From contig CAZCTC010000013.1 in NCBI GenBank assembly GCA_964501335.1, positions 1-64,000 of the forward strand: a stretch of 64,000 nucleotides of DNA, in the 5' to 3' direction. This DNA is from CAZCTC01 sp964501335 (GTDB lineage: Bacteria; Chloroflexota; Anaerolineae; B4-G1; SLSP01). Numbering within the stretch: the first letter of the stretch is position 1; each line of letters begins with the position of its first letter. This document shows positions 1 through 8,836 of the stretch, piece by piece. A program made the position numbers and the translations under genes. Below the pieces are notes generated by a model. The model was not told the origin of the DNA. It did not search any database and was given only the letters and a program-made list of their open reading frames with translations.

Positions 1-2177
1 CGCAATCAGATTCCACCTCGCACGGGGTCAGCAGTTCAACCTCGATCGGGAATTTTTCCTCGACGACCTATTCCAGCTCGCACACCAACTCGCATTCCGA
101 GACCTATTCCACGGCCGACACCTCCTCCGTCGCCGATACCACCAGCAAGTCGGTCAGTCGGGGGATCTCCACGGCCAGCTCGGAAGGGATCTCGGTGGGC
201 CGCAGCCTGGGCCAGACCCAAGGCGTGGGGCTGGGCCTGGGAGCCGTCCCCAGCTTCGGGCTCTCCCGCTCCTACCAGTGGATGGACGATCAGGCGATCC
301 AATTGACCGCGATCCTGCGGGCCCAGGAAGAACTGCTGCGTCAGGGGACCCTCGACGGGGCCTATTGGGTGGATTTCTACATTCTGGCGGAAACCGAAGA
401 GGGGCTGGCTGTGGCGGAGACCGCGGTGCGGCAGGCTTTCCAGGGTTCCGGCCCGCTGGTAGTGACCCCGGTCCAGACCCGCCGGCTGCCGCCCACGGAA
501 CAGGAGTACATTCGCCGTCACGCTCTGGCTTTCACCCCCAGCACCCGGCCCGAGCTCAAGAAATCGACCTACGAGCCCTACCGCGACGCCACCCTGCTGC
601 TGCCCAAACAACTCGCCGCCTACGTCGCCCCGGCGCTCTTTGAGGAAGGCGCGGCGGTGACCATTCAGGAGCGCATCCCGGCCTTTGCCTTCTACCCCGA
701 TATGCCCGGCGAAGTCGTCTGGGCCCATCAGTGGTCTACCGAATCCGGCCGCCTCACCGAAGCTCAATTACGCTTAACGAAAGAACGCTTCTTCCACACT
801 GCTTTCGCCGCCGATACCGGTTTCGGCAAGTCCGTGGCCGCCGAGCGGCTGGTCCTGGAGACCACGCTGGCCTGGAAAACGCAGACGGTGGTGCTGGATT
901 TCGGGGCCGGCTGGCGCAAGCTGGTCAACGCCGCCGGGCTCCAGGACCGGGTGGAGGTCTGGCAATTGCAGCCCGGCGCGGTGGTGCCTTTTCGCTGGAA
1001 TCCCTGGCAGGTGGGCCGGCGCATCCGTCCCGAGCAACAGCTGCTGGCCACCTGCGAGATCTTCCAATCCGCCGGGCGGATGGGCGAGCGGCAGCTGGGC
1101 TATATGGTCCGCGCCGCCGAGCGGATGTGGACCGAGGCGGGGGTCTTGGTCTGGTCCGACTCCGTGCTGAACCATCCGCAGTGGGGCCGGGTGCAGCCTG
1201 ACGAATGGGACGCTCTGGAAGCGGCGCAGCGGGAATACCATCTGCCGCCGCGGCCCCGGTCCAACAGCCAGGTGCTGCGCGATCTGGAGCCCGCCGAACG
1301 GCAGGCTGTAGCGGTCCACCGCTCCCGGGTCACGGGGCTGCCCCGCTGGCTGGAGCTGTTGCGCGAAATCCTCGACGGCACGCCCGATCCCCGGCGGCCT
1401 GGCAAAACCGTCGGCGGGATGCGCAGCGGCTCGACCGATTACACCTCGCTCGAAGGCCTCCTCTTGCGGTTGCAGGTCTTCTCCATGGGTGAGACCGCCC
1501 GGATCTACGCGCCCGGCCAGGACACGGTGGCGGTTGAGGATCTGGGTTTATTGGGTCCGGCGCACGACCGCTGGGGAATTTCGATTTTGGAAGGCGGCGC
1601 GGCGATGTCGGAATATCCCAAGGCGGTGATCCTGGGGCTGGTGGCCTGGCATCTCTACAACGACGCCCTGGTCCGCCGCCAGGAACGGATCAACGCGGGG
1701 GGCGACGCGCGGATCACGCAGCTGGTCTTCGAGGAGGCCAACAAGGTGCTCACCGGCGTGGATTTGGGACTCTCCGACGGACCCTCTTCCGGCGCCACCA
1801 CCTCGGCCCGCTTCCAGACGATGTGGCGAGACGGCCGGCGCTACGGCATCTTCCTGCATCCCATCGTTCAGTCGCCTGCCGAGCTGCCGCCGGGGATCCT
1901 CTCGTCGTGCAACAATCTGGTAATCGGCCAGCTGAAGAATCCGGCCGACCGCGACACCGTCCAGGCGGCTCTCGGATGGAGCGAAAAGGGCTTCACGGAT
2001 GAGGACTACAAGCGCTTTATTTCGCGGATGCCGGCGACCTTTGCGATCATCAAACTGGGCTATACGGCCGACCACACCCGTACCGCCCCGATGCTCGCCC
2101 GGCCCATCCTGGTCCAGGCCCCCGAGCCCACCGACGCGGAAATCTATCAACTCTATCTCCATAGGAGACGCCCATGA
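1..2177 (+). CDS. HerA/VirB4-like P-loop ATPase (5' end outside window)
   Basis: The reading frame (codons from base 3) is open to the left edge, so this is the C-terminal ~725 residues of a larger protein. The first ~60 codons are almost all Ser/Thr/His, a low-complexity linker. A GTG at 195 is not a credible start because the frame continues upstream. Further on, a Walker A (DTGFGKSV, about 811-836) follows an 'AFA' strand and a Walker B-like VFEEANK lies near 1720-1745; the rest resembles VirB4/TraG/HerA ATPases that energise conjugation or secretion. It is the first visible gene of a Tad-like operon, which suggests an extra motor beside CpaF. Which HerA/VirB4 subfamily it belongs to cannot be settled by eye. 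The following gap is filled by a repeat, not a terminator. Confidence 0.7.
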   Translation, partial: QSDSTSHGVSSSTSIGNFSSTTYSSSHTNSHSETYSTADTSSVADTTSKSVSRGISTASSEGISVGRSLGQTQGVGLGLGAVPSFGLSRSYQWMDDQAIQLTAILRAQEELLRQGTLDGAYWVDFYILAETEEGLAVAETAVRQAFQGSGPLVVTPVQTRRLPPTEQEYIRRHALAFTPSTRPELKKSTYEPYRDATLLLPKQLAAYVAPALFEEGAAVTIQERIPAFAFYPDMPGEVVWAHQWSTESGRLTEAQLRLTKERFFHTAFAADTGFGKSVAAERLVLETTLAWKTQTVVLDFGAGWRKLVNAAGLQDRVEVWQLQPGAVVPFRWNPWQVGRRIRPEQQLLATCEIFQSAGRMGERQLGYMVRAAERMWTEAGVLVWSDSVLNHPQWGRVQPDEWDALEAAQREYHLPPRPRSNSQVLRDLEPAERQAVAVHRSRVTGLPRWLELLREILDGTPDPRRPGKTVGGMRSGSTDYTSLEGLLLRLQVFSMGETARIYAPGQDTVAVEDLGLLGPAHDRWGISILEGGAAMSEYPKAVILGLVAWHLYNDALVRRQERINAGGDARITQLVFEEANKVLTGVDLGLSDGPSSGATTSARFQTMWRDGRRYGIFLHPIVQSPAELPPGILSSCNNLVIGQLKNPADRDTVQAALGWSEKGFTDEDYKRFISRMPATFAIIKLGYTADHTRTAPMLARPILVQAPEPTDAEIYQLYLHRRRP

Positions 2178-2189
2178 ACAAGATGGGAA

Positions 2190-2346
2190 TTTTAACGCAG
2201 AGCCGCAAAGCAGCAGAGACGCAGAGTGAGAATTTAAAAATAAAGGGTGGGCTGGCCCGCCCCGGAGGCAGGAATCTTCCATTCTTCCAACTTCCATTCT
2301 TCCAACTTCCATTCTTCCTTTGCGTTCTCTGCGCCTCTGCGTTGAT
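2190..2346. repeat. Inverted interspersed repeat, family A copy 1 (AACGCAGAG arms)
   Basis: The left arm (about 2191-2226, built from GCAGAG/ACGCAGAG units) is mirrored by a right arm (about 2319-2346, TCTCTGCGCCTCTGCGTT). Between them lies a pyrimidine tandem (2272-2318, units of CTTCCATTCTTCCA) belonging to repeat family D. Further family A copies lie at 4277-4406 and 11885-12036. All three sit between a stop codon and the next gene's ribosome binding site, as a MITE-like or REP-like element would. The short frames crossing it are not genes. Confidence 0.85.
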
Positions 2347-2367
2347 TCTCTTCTTCCTGGAGGGCTT

Positions 2368-3468
2368 ATGCGTTTGATCATTGCCGGCAGTCTCGCTTCG
2401 CCCGCGGTCTATCCGTCGCTCCTGCGAGCCGGGCACAAGGTGCTGGCGCTGGCCACCACGCCGGCCGCGCTGGAGGCTCAGGTCCGGCTGGAACAGCCCG
2501 ACGCCCTGCTGATCGGTGGGGAATTCGGCGAAAACCCCGAGTCCCTGGCCGCCCTGCTGAAAAGGCTCGCTTTGCCCACCACGATCATTGCCCCGGCCGA
2601 TTGGGAGATGCAGTCGCTGGCGGGCCTCGCCGCGGTCCTGCCGCCCGGCACCTCCTGGCTGGAAGCCGTCGCAGCTTTGCCGACACCCGATTCCAAAACG
2701 TCCACCCCGGTGCCCACTCCCCCCACTCTGATCGCGCCCGCACCGCTCACTCCGGCAACTCCGCTGCCGCCCGCCTCCGGGGTCCCACCGCTGCGGTTGC
2801 TCATTGCTCCACTGCTGGGCGGAGTCGGCGCCTCGGGATTGACGCTTGCCCTGGCGGCGGCCGGCGCGGAAGTCGGCTTCCGCACCCTGGCCCTGTCGTT
2901 CGACCCTTTAGCTTTCACGGCTCGATTGGGAATCGCCGCGACCGAACACCGCATCCTGCGCTCCGCCCAGGAAGGGCTCTTCATTAACATTCTCGATCGT
3001 CCTGAATGGCCTGTCGCTTCTTTCGATTGGCAGATCTGCGACGGTGCCCGCCGCTGGACGGAGCTGCCTGCCGCACCGCTGGTCCTGCTGACCCGACCGA
3101 CCGGCGAAGGGCGGCTGGCTGCCGTGCGCGCTCTGGCCGAGCTGAAATCCCGGGCCGTCCCGGTGACGGCCCTGATCCTCAACCGGCCGGGTTCGCTCTC
3201 CGTTCAGGAGTTCACCCGGCTCTGCACCGCCGATCTGGGTAGCTGCCCGCCGATTTACACCCTGCCCGACGATCCCACGGTTCCGGATCTGGAAGACCTT
3301 CATGGCCACGCTCTGGAATCCATCCTCTACGGCCCGGCGGTCCGTCGATTGGCCCGGTTGCTGGCCCCTACGCTGCCCTGGCCGGCCCTCGATCCGGAGA
3401 AAACCCTCCAGCCGCCGACGCCGGGAAACTTCCGGTTCAAGTTGCCAAGAGTGGAGGTAACGGAATGA
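2368..3468 (+). CDS. MinD/CpaE-like protein with degenerate P-loop
   Basis: The protein has 366 residues. I start it at ATG 2368, after GGAGGG; an upstream in-frame start at 2320 lies inside repeat A. Residues 1-110 resemble a receiver/CpaE N-terminal fold, followed by a Pro/Thr-rich linker (~115-150). After that comes a ParA/MinD-type domain with a glycine-rich loop GGVGASGLTLA in place of KGGxGKTT. The invariant Walker lysines are absent, so ATP hydrolysis is doubtful. Family knowledge: TadZ/CpaE proteins position Tad/Flp pili and often have altered Walker A loops. A second, better CpaE homolog lies at 10469, so this may be a regulatory partner. Assignment to MinD/CpaE-like is moderately sure; the role is inferred. 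Confidence 0.6.
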   Translation: MRLIIAGSLASPAVYPSLLRAGHKVLALATTPAALEAQVRLEQPDALLIGGEFGENPESLAALLKRLALPTTIIAPADWEMQSLAGLAAVLPPGTSWLEAVAALPTPDSKTSTPVPTPPTLIAPAPLTPATPLPPASGVPPLRLLIAPLLGGVGASGLTLALAAAGAEVGFRTLALSFDPLAFTARLGIAATEHRILRSAQEGLFINILDRPEWPVASFDWQICDGARRWTELPAAPLVLLTRPTGEGRLAAVRALAELKSRAVPVTALILNRPGSLSVQEFTRLCTADLGSCPPIYTLPDDPTVPDLEDLHGHALESILYGPAVRRLARLLAPTLPWPALDPEKTLQPPTPGNFRFKLPRVEVTE

Positions 3469-3485
3469 TGGGCTTTCAGCTTTTA

Positions 3486-3606
3486 CGTCCCGCAACAGGC
3501 ACTTTCCAGGAAAAAAGCGACGCGCAGGATGGGGGGAGAGAGTTTTTTTGTTTATGTTTTCGCGCGCATCCGAATGCGCGCGAAAACATGGGCTTTTTTC
3601 TCTCAC
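3486..3606. repeat. Long-hairpin interspersed repeat, family B copy 1
   Basis: The core is a perfect 16-bp stem (3554-3569 paired with 3574-3589) with a 4-base loop. It is flanked by a purine block GGGGGGAGAGAG upstream and a TTTTTTCTCTC block downstream that can form an outer stem. Upstream sequence (CGTCCCGCAACAGGCA, then CGACGCG) is also shared with the copies near 16700 and 32590. It fills the 3469-3669 gap, so the small frame across it is not a gene. Confidence 0.85.
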
Positions 3607-3669
3607 GTTTTTCAGGCGATCTGTACCGGTTGACGGTTTTCAACGCGCGGAAGAACAGGAGGTAACTGA

Positions 3670-4284
3670 ATGAACGAACCGCTGGTAGTCTCCCTGCCCG
3701 GATTGCTGGGCTTTTTGCCGGACGATCAGAAAGGAGTGCTCGCGGCGCTGGCCGGGCTGGACAACGACGCCCCGCGCACGTTCGACGAGGCGGCGGCCTG
3801 GCTGCACCAGGAACGCGAAGCCGTCGAATACCAGACCGCTTTGATCCTGCGCGCTTTGCTGCGCCAGATCCTCACGCCCGATCCCACGGCGCTGCGGCTG
3901 GCCGGCTCGTTTGTCGCCGAGGGCGTCTCCCAGGATCTGGTCCGCCCGGCCATCCATACCATCCACGCGATTACGCCGGGGATCCGCGCCGCGCAGTTCC
4001 CCACCGCCCGCTGGAATTTCCAGGTGGTCAACCTCTGGATCGGCGGCCCGCGCGGCACGACGCTCCAGGCCGGCGTGCGGATTAAGGACCCCCAGGGCGC
4101 GTTGCTCAGCGAAGCCGCCACGGCCATCCAGGCACCCGGCGAAGGGGCCGACCATCTGCAAATCCTGCACTGGGACCGACTGGATTTCCCCCAGCCCGGC
4201 CGCTATGTCCTGGAAGTCTGGCTGGGTGCGTTGCCGCTGCATGCTTATACCCTGCCGGTGTATCAATCCGATGGGAGTTTTTAA
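3670..4284 (+). CDS. Uncharacterised protein with C-terminal beta-sandwich-like domain
   Basis: The protein has 204 residues and no signal peptide or membrane segment. It starts at ATG 3670 with an AGGAGGTAA ribosome site. Residues 1-90 look helical; ~95-200 alternate hydrophobic residues and contain a WIGGPRGTT-type turn and a C-terminal PGRYVLEVWL strand. This recalls DUF6941-type beta-sandwich domains, but that is a guess from pattern memory. The stop codon TAA (4282-4284) lies inside the left arm of repeat A copy 2, so the native C-terminus may have been replaced by repeat insertion. It is in the Tad-like operon between the MinD-like protein and a membrane-anchored protein. Confidence 0.6.
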   Translation: MNEPLVVSLPGLLGFLPDDQKGVLAALAGLDNDAPRTFDEAAAWLHQEREAVEYQTALILRALLRQILTPDPTALRLAGSFVAEGVSQDLVRPAIHTIHAITPGIRAAQFPTARWNFQVVNLWIGGPRGTTLQAGVRIKDPQGALLSEAATAIQAPGEGADHLQILHWDRLDFPQPGRYVLEVWLGALPLHAYTLPVYQSDGSF

Positions 4285-4406
4285 CGCAGAGGCGCGGAGT
4301 AGCAGAGACGCAGAGACAAGATGAAAAATATAAAAGTTTCCCATAGTTTCTTATTTTTCTCTGCGTTTCTTTGCGCCCTCTGCGTCTCTGCGTTAAATCT
4401 CTTCGC
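4277..4406. repeat. Inverted interspersed repeat, family A copy 2
   Basis: The left arm TTAACGCAGAGGCGCGG begins at 4281 and overlaps the stop codon of the preceding gene. The right arm CTCTGCGTCTCTGCGTTAA ends near 4399. The middle is AT-rich. It lies immediately before the AAGGAGC ribosome site of the gene starting at 4423. Confidence 0.85.
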
Positions 4407-4422
4407 TTGAAAGGAGCAACCT

Positions 4423-4986
4423 GTGAAAATTAACCCGCTGGCTATTATTGGCGTTGTGCTCGCATTGGTAACCCTGGGCTTGATTATCGAATGGGCCACG
4501 CTGTACGGCGAGATCGAGGCGCTGCGGACGGAGCTGGAAGCTGTAGCCGGGGCGCGTCCGGTGTCCGTGGCTACGGCGGGGCCCACCGTCTCTACCGCCG
4601 ACTGGAAGACGCCTGTGGAAGTGACGCTGATTGGCAGCACGGCGATCACCGGCACGGCTACGATCACCTTTACTGCGCGCGGCAACGGCGTCGCCGATCC
4701 CTTGCAGGAATCCCCCGTGCTGGTCTGCGGTGAAAGCCGGCTGCCCGTCGAGGGGGCCAGTCTGGAAACGGCCCGCCGCGATCTCCTGGAATTGATTGCC
4801 GCCGGCGAAGCCCGGGCCGTCCTGAAATTCTCGGGGGAAGTTCAAGGCAGCTGCGTTCTGATCTTCAACCCCGGCCAGGATGAACGCAGTGCCATTGCTC
4901 CACGCATTGAATTGCCCATCCTCTGGCCTGCGCCGATCACCCCGACGCCTGAATCCCATGGGAAGATTGGAAGTTGGAAGGTATGA
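4423..4986 (+). CDS. Single-pass membrane-anchored uncharacterised protein
   Basis: The protein has 187 residues. It starts at GTG 4423, seven bases after AAGGAGC. One membrane segment (about residues 7-24, AIIGVVLALVTLGLII) is followed by a short coiled region and a beta-rich domain with cysteines near residues 105 and 145 that could pair outside the cell. The last ~9 codons are the purine repeat of family D, which also provides the next gene's ribosome site; the two genes overlap by 4 bases (ATG at 4983). It is part of the Tad-like operon and its function is unknown. Confidence 0.6.
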   Translation: MKINPLAIIGVVLALVTLGLIIEWATLYGEIEALRTELEAVAGARPVSVATAGPTVSTADWKTPVEVTLIGSTAITGTATITFTARGNGVADPLQESPVLVCGESRLPVEGASLETARRDLLELIAAGEARAVLKFSGEVQGSCVLIFNPGQDERSAIAPRIELPILWPAPITPTPESHGKIGSWKV

Positions 4987-7900
4987 AAACAATCCCCCGG
5001 TTGCTGATCGGCCTGATGTTGGGACTGCTTTTTGCCGGACCGGTGCTCGCGACGACGCTGTTCCGCGACGATTTTCAGGGCGACGGCACCGGCTGGGAGC
5101 GGGACGCCGGTCAGGGCTCCAACACGGTCGATTTCAACGCCGACGGGGTGCTCAAAGTGCAAGGCGAATGCTGCGGATCGGAATTCCCGCTGGTCGGGCG
5201 CAACGATCTGTTCACCGGGATCAGTCCCTACTGGCGCGTCGCGTTGCGATTCCGCTACCCGGCTGTCACGGCCTACGGCACCAGCATCTCCGTCGGCAGC
5301 GGAACCTTTACGCCGGTCCGTCAGCCCGCCGCCGCTCCCCTGCGGCCGGACTGGCACGACGTGCTGGGCATCCATCAGGTCCGCGGCGCCGAACATTTCC
5401 TGGAGCTCTCGGCCTTCGGCACCGTCTGGTATCATCAGGATAACAGCGCCGGCGCCGACACGGCCTGGCACACGGTCGAGCTGGAGGTCAACGGTCCGGA
5501 TTACCGGCTGTGCCTGGACGGCACCGAAATCGGTGCGGGCTCGACTCCGGCCACGATCCCTCATACTTTCTGGGCCGGCAATTACGCCACGCAGCCTTAT
5601 CCCGGCGATTGGACCGATTTGGAAATCGATTGGCTTCAGGTGGAAAGCGACCTCACTCCGCCCATCGTCCAGGTGCAGATCGACGGCGCCGCCGGCAATG
5701 CGGACTGGTACCGCTCGGCCCTCCAATCGACCTTTGCCACTCTCGACGACTGGTCGGGCATCAATACCCTGGAATACCGGCTGGACGGCGGCAGCTGGCA
5801 ACCGGTCGCCGGGCCGGTCGCCATTCAGGGAGAGGGGGCCCATACGCTGGATTACCGGGCGGTCGACAAAGCCGACAACCGGCTGGAGATCCAGACCCTG
5901 CTTTTGAAAATCGACTCGCTCCCGCCGATATCGACCCTCACCGCGCCGGCCGCCGACCAATGGCTCAACGGCAAGATCGTCCTACAGGGCACGGCCCTGG
6001 ATGTCACCTCGGGCGTGGCCACGGTCAGCTATGCGGCGGCTGACGGGATCTGGGTCCCCGCCGCGGGAACCGACCGCTGGAATGTCGATTGGGACACGGC
6101 CACCGCCCCCGACGGGGAGATCCAGTTGAGCACCCGGGCGGAAGATGTCGCCGGCAATCAGGAACCGCCGAACAGCCGCCGGGTCTACATCGACAATACG
6201 CCTCCGGAAACTCTCCTGCGCCTGGATCAGAACGCCGGCCGCAACGGCTGGCTCCGGCAGCCGGTCAGCGTAACGCTCACCGCCGTCGATGCGGGAATCG
6301 GCGTGCAGAGCACGGTTTATCAACTCGATCAGGGCGGCTGGCAGGCCTATGACAGCCCCTTCCGGGTGGAGAGCGAGGGCGAACATCGTCTGGTCTATCG
6401 TTCAACCGACGCCCTGGGCAACCAGGAAACCGATCAGACCCATTATTTGAGAATCGATACCCGGCCGCCCCAAACCACGGTAGCCCTCAGCGGGACGCCG
6501 GGCGGAGCCGATTGGTGGAAATCCGGCGTCACCGTCACCTTGACCGCCGTCGACGGCAGCTCCGGCATCGAGGAAACCGCCTATCGCCTGGACGACGGCC
6601 CGCGGGAAGTCTACACCGCCCCCTTCAGGGTGGACGGGGAAGGCATCCATACGCTCACCCTCCGCAGCACGGATCGCGCCGGCAATCCGGAAATGACGCA
6701 AGTCATGACGCTGAGCATCGATCGGTTGCCGCCGCAAACCACGGCCCTGTTCGACGGCGTGCCCGGCCGCAACGGCTGGCTGCTCTCTCCGGTGACGGTG
6801 GTGTTGCAGGCCGAAGATGCCGGCTCCGGGGTGGCGGAGATCCGCTATCAGATCGACGGCGGCTCCCGGCAGAGCTATTCGGAGCCGTTTGTGATCCGCG
6901 GAGAGGGTCTGCATGAATTAAGCTATGCCGGCCGGGATCGGGCCGGCAACCCGGAAATGCCGATCATGGCCGGTGTGGCGATCGACACGCTCCCGCCGCA
7001 TACGACGGCGCAAATTACCGGCCCGCTGGGCCAAAACGGCTGGTACACCGGCCTGTTGACGCTTACCTTTACCGTCACCGATGCCACGTCCGGTCCGGCT
7101 GGCATCTACCTGGACGGTGCAGAGGTCAGCGGGACGCTGCAGGTGGCGACGGATGGGCGCTATGCCCTCCCTTATTTCAGTGAGGATCGGGCCGGGAACC
7201 GCGAGCCGACCCGGCTGCTGAGCTTTAATGTGGATACCCTGCTGCCGGCCGCCGATCTCACCGGTGGAACGTTCTGTCCGGAATGCGGCGAGCTGCTGCT
7301 CCTGCGATTGCGCGCCGAAGACGGGGGGGCGGGCCTGGAGGTCTGGCAGCTGGAAATCCTGAACGGAGAAACGGTGCTGCAACGCTGGGGCGGCCAGGGA
7401 ACGCCGCCCGCCGTGCATCCCTGGAACGGCCTGGACTCCGAGGGAAACCGGCTGCCGATCGGCCGTTATTCGATCCGGTTGATCGTCCGCGACCGCGCCG
7501 GCTGGACGCAGAGCGTGACCGGAACGGTGCAGATTACAGCCGTGCCGATCGTTTTCCCCACGGCCCTGCCGCCGACCGAAAACCCGGCCACTCCGATTCC
7601 TACGGGGACTATCAGACCCGCCGCTACTTCCACTCGCCTGCCGCTGCCGACCCGGATAACCCCGACTGTCACCGTCACCGCAGTCCCGACCGCGGAAAAA
7701 CCGGCCTCGCAATCCGCCGTGACGCCCCGTCCCACCCCCACGCCGGCTCCCGTTCCTTCCCCGGCGCCGCGATCGGGATTGGAACTTTCCTTATTGATCT
7801 TCGAGGATGCCGACTGGAATGCCCGCCGCCAGGCCGCCGAGCCGGGGATATCGGGAGTGGGGGTCCGGCTCAGCGATACTGCCGGAGCAAGGACTTACCC

Positions 7901-8270
7901 GGCCGATCCCCAGGGCATTGTTACCCTGACTCTGACCGGGCCGGGATTCTATACCGTTACGCTGGGCGTCCTGCCGGGAATCCAATGGCAGGCCACGACC
8001 CGCCGGGAGCTGCGCCTGCATTATCACGAGGACGGCAGTCTGACTTTGCTGCCGGACCGCCGGCCGGTAGGAGCGGCGGATGGATTTGTATTTGCCTTCG
8101 GGCTGGCGCATTCTACCGGACTCTGGTTCCCGTGGGGCAGTGCCGGGCTTCTGTTGCTCACGGCCCTCGGCGTCATTCTCGACCGCCGGCCGGAGGCTGT
8201 TGAAGCGTTGAGTCGTTCATTTTTGCGGGTGCCTGCGCCCGCGAAAGCCCACACACGAGGTAAAAAATGA
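4983..8270 (+). CDS. Large secreted/anchored protein with OmpL47-type Ig-like repeats
   Basis: The protein has 1095 residues. I take ATG 4983 over the upstream in-frame TTG 4974 because GGAAGG sits just before it. It has a signal peptide (residues 1-24, ending near LATTL) and a concanavalin-like first domain (~25-220). About six Ig-like repeats follow (~225-770), most starting PP-x-T and containing DxGSG and GEG...L.YRSTDxAGN signatures, as in OmpL47 beta-barrel/Big-type modules. Next come a FlgD-like segment, a Pro/Thr linker (~855-935), a SdrD-B-like domain and a C-terminal membrane helix (~1050-1070) with a basic tail. It is likely a wall-spanning surface or pilus-tip-associated protein displayed next to the Tad apparatus; that role is inferred. 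The stop overlaps the next start (ATGA). Confidence 0.75.
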   Translation: MKTIPRLLIGLMLGLLFAGPVLATTLFRDDFQGDGTGWERDAGQGSNTVDFNADGVLKVQGECCGSEFPLVGRNDLFTGISPYWRVALRFRYPAVTAYGTSISVGSGTFTPVRQPAAAPLRPDWHDVLGIHQVRGAEHFLELSAFGTVWYHQDNSAGADTAWHTVELEVNGPDYRLCLDGTEIGAGSTPATIPHTFWAGNYATQPYPGDWTDLEIDWLQVESDLTPPIVQVQIDGAAGNADWYRSALQSTFATLDDWSGINTLEYRLDGGSWQPVAGPVAIQGEGAHTLDYRAVDKADNRLEIQTLLLKIDSLPPISTLTAPAADQWLNGKIVLQGTALDVTSGVATVSYAAADGIWVPAAGTDRWNVDWDTATAPDGEIQLSTRAEDVAGNQEPPNSRRVYIDNTPPETLLRLDQNAGRNGWLRQPVSVTLTAVDAGIGVQSTVYQLDQGGWQAYDSPFRVESEGEHRLVYRSTDALGNQETDQTHYLRIDTRPPQTTVALSGTPGGADWWKSGVTVTLTAVDGSSGIEETAYRLDDGPREVYTAPFRVDGEGIHTLTLRSTDRAGNPEMTQVMTLSIDRLPPQTTALFDGVPGRNGWLLSPVTVVLQAEDAGSGVAEIRYQIDGGSRQSYSEPFVIRGEGLHELSYAGRDRAGNPEMPIMAGVAIDTLPPHTTAQITGPLGQNGWYTGLLTLTFTVTDATSGPAGIYLDGAEVSGTLQVATDGRYALPYFSEDRAGNREPTRLLSFNVDTLLPAADLTGGTFCPECGELLLLRLRAEDGGAGLEVWQLEILNGETVLQRWGGQGTPPAVHPWNGLDSEGNRLPIGRYSIRLIVRDRAGWTQSVTGTVQITAVPIVFPTALPPTENPATPIPTGTIRPAATSTRLPLPTRITPTVTVTAVPTAEKPASQSAVTPRPTPTPAPVPSPAPRSGLELSLLIFEDADWNARRQAAEPGISGVGVRLSDTAGARTYPADPQGIVTLTLTGPGFYTVTLGVLPGIQWQATTRRELRLHYHEDGSLTLLPDRRPVGAADGFVFAFGLAHSTGLWFPWGSAGLLLLTALGVILDRRPEAVEALSRSFLRVPAPAKAHTRGKK

Positions 8271-8836
8271 CCACTTTAGAATGTCTGTCCCTGATCGCTT
8301 TATTGATTTCGGGACTGGCCGTGGGGGCCGCAGTGACGCTCTCCAACGGGCGCGTGGCCCGCGCCGTCCGGCAGATGGAGCGCACCTATCGCCGCCAGAA
8401 AACGCTGGAAATGGAACAAATCCTGGCGCAGGAGATGGAACACCGCCGTATCGAAGTTCAGCAAGAACTGCGTCGCACCGACGACGCCTGGCGTGAGATC
8501 CTCAACCAGCTGCTGGCCGACGCCGCCCTGGACGACGATCTCCACATCGGTCCCGCCGGGCTGCTCAGCCTGAGCGCCGCGCCCAGCCCGCGCTTCGCCG
8601 TGGCCGAGGCGGCGGGCCGCACTCTGCTTTTCACCACCGCCCCGGAGACGCTGCGCAAGATCGGCCTGCTGCAGAAAGAATCCCGCACGATCCCTCTGGA
8701 CGCCGACCTCTATCCCACCGCCCGCGTCGAAGTCCAGGCCGTCTGGGAATATCTGGCTGAGCAACGGATCGGCGCCGATGCCCCCGCTCTGCCCCGGCAG
8801 GCCGCCTGGTATCTGATCGTCGAGGCGGAAAAATGA
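8267..8836 (+). CDS. Membrane-anchored coiled-coil protein, unknown
   Basis: The protein has 189 residues. It overlaps both neighbours by ATGA, so it is translationally coupled. The N-terminal membrane segment (~4-26) is followed by a charged, heptad-like helix (~33-85, rich in E/R/Q) and a small C-terminal domain. The topology resembles a bitopic scaffold protein of a secretion machine. I recognise no family. Confidence 0.6.
   Translation: MTTLECLSLIALLISGLAVGAAVTLSNGRVARAVRQMERTYRRQKTLEMEQILAQEMEHRRIEVQQELRRTDDAWREILNQLLADAALDDDLHIGPAGLLSLSAAPSPRFAVAEAAGRTLLFTTAPETLRKIGLLQKESRTIPLDADLYPTARVEVQAVWEYLAEQRIGADAPALPRQAAWYLIVEAEK

Noticed and set aside
2174..2377. Short + strand frame between the first two genes
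   Set aside because: It lies wholly in repeat family A/D and its product is low complexity.
3465..3665. 66-codon + strand frame after the MinD-like gene
   Set aside because: It is translation of hairpin repeat B; a similar shadow appears at the other copies.
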